Shown here: positions 61,672 to 64,000 of the stretch, one piece after another
Numbering within the stretch: the first letter of the stretch is position 1
Layout of the letters: the number at the start of each line of letters is the position of its first letter
From: Rhizobiaceae bacterium
GTDB taxonomy: Bacteria > Pseudomonadota > Alphaproteobacteria > Rhizobiales > Rhizobiaceae
Reading direction: 5' to 3'
Assembly: GCA_023953905.1 (NCBI GenBank)
Contig: JAMLJA010000018.1
Coordinates: 32,132-96,131, forward strand
Length of the DNA stretch: 64,000 nucleotides
Program-made: the position numbers and the translations under genes
The notes under the pieces: model-generated
Database searches by the model: none
The model's input: the letters and a program-made list of their open reading frames with translations, nothing else
Told to the model about the DNA's origin: nothing

Positions 61672-62628
61672 TCATTTTCCTCGCGTCGTCAGCGGTCGCA
61701 CCCAGCGTGACGTCAATTGTGAGCGCTCGAAGACGACGACTACGATGACTGAAATGAAGAGCGGTATCAGGAGATAAAGAAGGCGGAAAACGAGCAACGC
61801 CGCCAGCACGTTCACCTCGTCCATCTCGGGCAGTCCCTTGATGAAGACGACTTCCAGAACGCCTAGCCCGCCGGGAGCATGCGAAAGCTGTGCCACCGTG
61901 AAGGAGGCCACGAAGACCGCCGCAACCGTCAGAAAGCCGGGATTGCCCGCCGCAGGCAGCGCGAAATAGATGATCGTGGCCGCGGCCAGAATCTCGAACG
62001 GACCGATGGTCAACTGACGCAGCACAATGGGCAGTCGCGGATAGGAAAACTCGAAGCCGGCAATGCGGAACGGCTTCAGCTGCAGCCAGCTGCCGAAAAC
62101 ATAGCCCGCGATGATCAGGAGCAAAGCGGCGCCCAAACCGATCACCGCCCAAACCGGAAGATCGGGCGCGACGCGTGCCACGACCGAAGGCTTGAGAACC
62201 AGAAGGGCGCCCGTGAGCAGGATTGTGGCGAGTGCAAAGGTCAGCGAGCAGATGGCAACGAGTACCGCGACCTCCTGAGGGGTGAGGCCCCTGGTGCTAT
62301 ACGCCCGGTAGCGGATGACCGCTCCGGAGATGACCGATCCGCCTATGTTGTGCGCCAGCGCATAGGTCGAGAAGGAGCACAACGTCACAAAGAGCCAATT
62401 TACGTGTTTGCCGATATGGCGCAGCGCAATGCGATCATAACCCGCCAGAGCGGCATAGGCGGCACACGCAGCCAGCGACGACAAAACCCATTGATGCCAG
62501 GAGATTGCGGCAAGCCCTTCACCTACGTCATCCAGTGAAATGCCCCGAAGCTCGTCGATGAGAAGCCACACCGAAAAGGCGACGGCGGCGATGCCGACTA
62601 TCGGCCAGATCCAGTCTTTCCACTTCAT
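61672..62628 (-). CDS. YbhN/LPG synthase TM-domain family membrane protein (UPF0104)
   Basis: A 318-residue inner-membrane protein with about eight hydrophobic spans. Family markers include SFSTYALAHNIGGSVISGAV near residue 88 and QLSHAPGGLGVLEVVFIKG near residue 245, the latter being the conserved glycine-rich loop of lysylphosphatidylglycerol synthase TM domains. The catalytic aminoacyl-transfer domain is absent, so it is likely a lipid flippase-like or uncharacterised protein. It lies beside tRNA-Gln and ppx in a probably conserved core context. Confidence 0.85.
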   Translation of the reverse strand: MKWKDWIWPIVGIAAVAFSVWLLIDELRGISLDDVGEGLAAISWHQWVLSSLAACAAYAALAGYDRIALRHIGKHVNWLFVTLCSFSTYALAHNIGGSVISGAVIRYRAYSTRGLTPQEVAVLVAICSLTFALATILLTGALLVLKPSVVARVAPDLPVWAVIGLGAALLLIIAGYVFGSWLQLKPFRIAGFEFSYPRLPIVLRQLTIGPFEILAAATIIYFALPAAGNPGFLTVAAVFVASFTVAQLSHAPGGLGVLEVVFIKGLPEMDEVNVLAALLVFRLLYLLIPLFISVIVVVVFERSQLTSRWVRPLTTRGK

Positions 62629-62872
62629 CCGATCAATGCCATGCGGACCTCGAACCTCCGTGTGTGGTGGTCATTCAATTGTTGGCTAAGAGCAGAGATG
62701 CCCCAATAGGACCCACTCTTCAACCACTGACGCATCCGATCACGCGAATGCGAGAATAGCCAGAAGCTACTTGGTGATCGGCAAAGCTGCTGCTAGTCTG
62801 CGATCAACGAAAGAAACTGGTGTGCCAGCTGCGTCCTCATCGGGTTCGCGCGGCGCACGAAAGGACAGCAAG

Positions 62873-64000
62873 GTGACAGACCGCGATGCCGGCCCCGTGT
62901 CGGAAGCGGCGGACGGTGCCGCGTTGGAGAGTGGTATTGAGCCACCTCCGGCAGTGACGTCGTACAAGCCCGAACGCCAGGCAGACGCGCAGGGTCCGGT
63001 CAAGCGGAAGCGGCGCAAACGCAAACGCGGCCGAAAGGTCTTCGCGAAGGACCCGTCGCACGTCGTGTCGCCGCAAACGGGATCGCCTGTAACTCCGGGA
63101 GATGCCAGAACAAGCGCCGCCGCGACGTTAAATCCCACATCAAATCTGCCAGCGGGCGCGAAGACCAGCGTGCGCGCAGTTGCGGGGGATACAAATCGTG
63201 CTGCGCGTGCCGAACTTCCCGTTTTCGCCGCGCTCGATCTTGGAACCAATAATTGCCGGCTGCTTGTGGCGATACCCGGGCGGCCCGGTCAATTTCGTGT
63301 CATCGACGCGTTTTCACGTATCGTGCGTCTCGGAGAGGGTCTGACGAGCAGCGGACGGCTCAGTCAGGCGGCGATGGATCGCGCGGTGGAAGCGCTCAAG
63401 GTCTGCGGAGAGAAGCTAGCGGTTCGCAAGATTCGCCGGTCGCGTCTGATCGCTACCGAAGCCTGTCGGTCTGCGGAAAATGGCGAAGAATTCATCGATC
63501 GCGTGAAGAACGAGGCCGGTCTCGAACTGGAAATCATCGATCGCCAGACGGAGGCGCGCCTCGCCGTTTCCGGTTGCGGCCCTCTGGTCGATCGGGGCAC
63601 GCAGGGGGTGGTTCTGTTCGACATTGGCGGGGGCTCGTCCGAGATCGCGCTGATCGACGTCTCGCGTCACCGCACGCCCCGTCTTGCCAGCCACATAGTG
63701 GCGTGGACCTCCTTGCCAGTCGGTGTCGTGTCGCTTGCCGAGCGATTCGGCGGTCGCGACGTGACGCCGGAAATCTTCGAGGCGATGATTGACGCCGTGT
63801 CGCAGCATCTCATGGAATTTTCCGGTCGCGACAGCATCAGCCATCTTGCGTCAGGCGCGCATTTCCATTTGCTTGGTACCTCCGGAACGGTGACCACGCT
63901 TGCTGGCGTGCATCTCGGTCTGGCCCGTTACGATCGACGGCGAGTGGATGGTCTGTGGATGGATCGCGAGAATGTCGACCGCATGGTGGAGCGACTGCGG
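62873..64000 (+). CDS. ppx: Ppx/GppA exopolyphosphatase family protein, C-terminus cut by window edge
   Basis: The visible 376 residues are an ASKHA-fold phosphatase. The phosphate loops are DLGTNNCRLLVA (122-133) and FDIGGGSSEIALI near residue 225; ATEACRSAENG and EARLAVSGC lie between, and LLGTSGTVTTLAGVHLG near residue 325 follows. It should hydrolyse polyphosphate or pppGpp. Residues 1-115 are a low-complexity leader with a KRKRRKRKRGRK basic cluster (44-55), possibly for nucleic acid or polyphosphate contact. GTG 62873 has AAAGGA seven bases upstream; in-frame GTGs at 62822 and 62774 are alternatives. The gene continues beyond the window. Confidence 0.88.
   Translation, partial: MTDRDAGPVSEAADGAALESGIEPPPAVTSYKPERQADAQGPVKRKRRKRKRGRKVFAKDPSHVVSPQTGSPVTPGDARTSAAATLNPTSNLPAGAKTSVRAVAGDTNRAARAELPVFAALDLGTNNCRLLVAIPGRPGQFRVIDAFSRIVRLGEGLTSSGRLSQAAMDRAVEALKVCGEKLAVRKIRRSRLIATEACRSAENGEEFIDRVKNEAGLELEIIDRQTEARLAVSGCGPLVDRGTQGVVLFDIGGGSSEIALIDVSRHRTPRLASHIVAWTSLPVGVVSLAERFGGRDVTPEIFEAMIDAVSQHLMEFSGRDSISHLASGAHFHLLGTSGTVTTLAGVHLGLARYDRRRVDGLWMDRENVDRMVERLR

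Noticed and set aside
1..64000. CRISPR arrays, insertion sequences, phage genes
   Set aside because: No regularly spaced direct repeats, transposase, integrase or phage structural genes were seen on either strand.

Overview
The window is high-GC DNA from an alphaproteobacterium, most likely order Hyphomicrobiales (Rhizobiales). The grounds are codon and base use, the mix of gene families (many ABC and TRAP importers, LysR/GntR/GlxA regulators, a Molybdenum hydroxylase, a Rieske oxygenase, a Ppx with a basic N-terminal extension) and the compact coupled operons. The exact genus cannot be fixed from the sequence alone. No insertion sequence, integrase, CRISPR array or rRNA was found. Most of the window is accessory catabolism; more conserved genes appear only at the right end.

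Region A (1-20.6 kb) is a hydantoin / N-carbamoyl compound island. It holds an ATP-dependent hydantoinase pair (HyuA/HyuB), an ATP-independent D-hydantoinase with a D-carbamoylase, two N-carbamoylsarcosine-amidase-like hydrolases, an amidase, a beta-hydroxyacid dehydrogenase, a CMD-family protein, an NAD-dependent epimerase, a DUF3830 protein, a PgdA-like deacetylase, and a COG0523/CobW GTPase coupled to a small CxxC protein. A polyamine-type ABC importer and two LysR regulators complete it.

Region B (20.6-34.3 kb) looks like a self-contained catabolic system for a sulfated compound. It has an enolase-superfamily enzyme, an MlrC-like M81 protein, two intact sulfatases plus the relic of a third, a complete oligopeptide-type ABC importer, a dedicated formylglycine-generating enzyme (the sulfatase maturase), and a GntR/FCD regulator. 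Three copies of one 20-bp inverted repeat lie in the three divergent promoter regions and mark the likely GntR regulon. This is the best candidate for an undescribed system.

Region C (34.3-50.7 kb) is aromatic acid catabolism: TRAP transporter QM genes, gentisate 1,2-dioxygenase, a 3-hydroxybenzoate-6-hydroxylase-like flavoprotein, MarR, a fumarylpyruvate-hydrolase-like enzyme, LysR, an alpha/beta hydrolase with a CoxG-M-L-S-type molybdenum hydroxylase, the TRAP binding protein, a VanA/VanB-like Rieske demethylase pair and an RraA-family protein. A perfect 19-bp repeat upstream of the gentisate/TRAP-QM genes and upstream of the TRAP binding-protein operon links the two ends.

Region D (50.7-61 kb) is an eight-gene leftward operon: MmgE/PrpD, CocE-type hydrolase, an OpuB/ProU-type ABC importer (four genes), a nitrilase-family amidase and an AsnB-type amidotransferase. 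A GlxA-type AraC regulator is transcribed divergently. After it come a small TPR-like protein, tRNA-Gln(CTG), a YbhN-type membrane protein and the start of ppx, which runs off the window.
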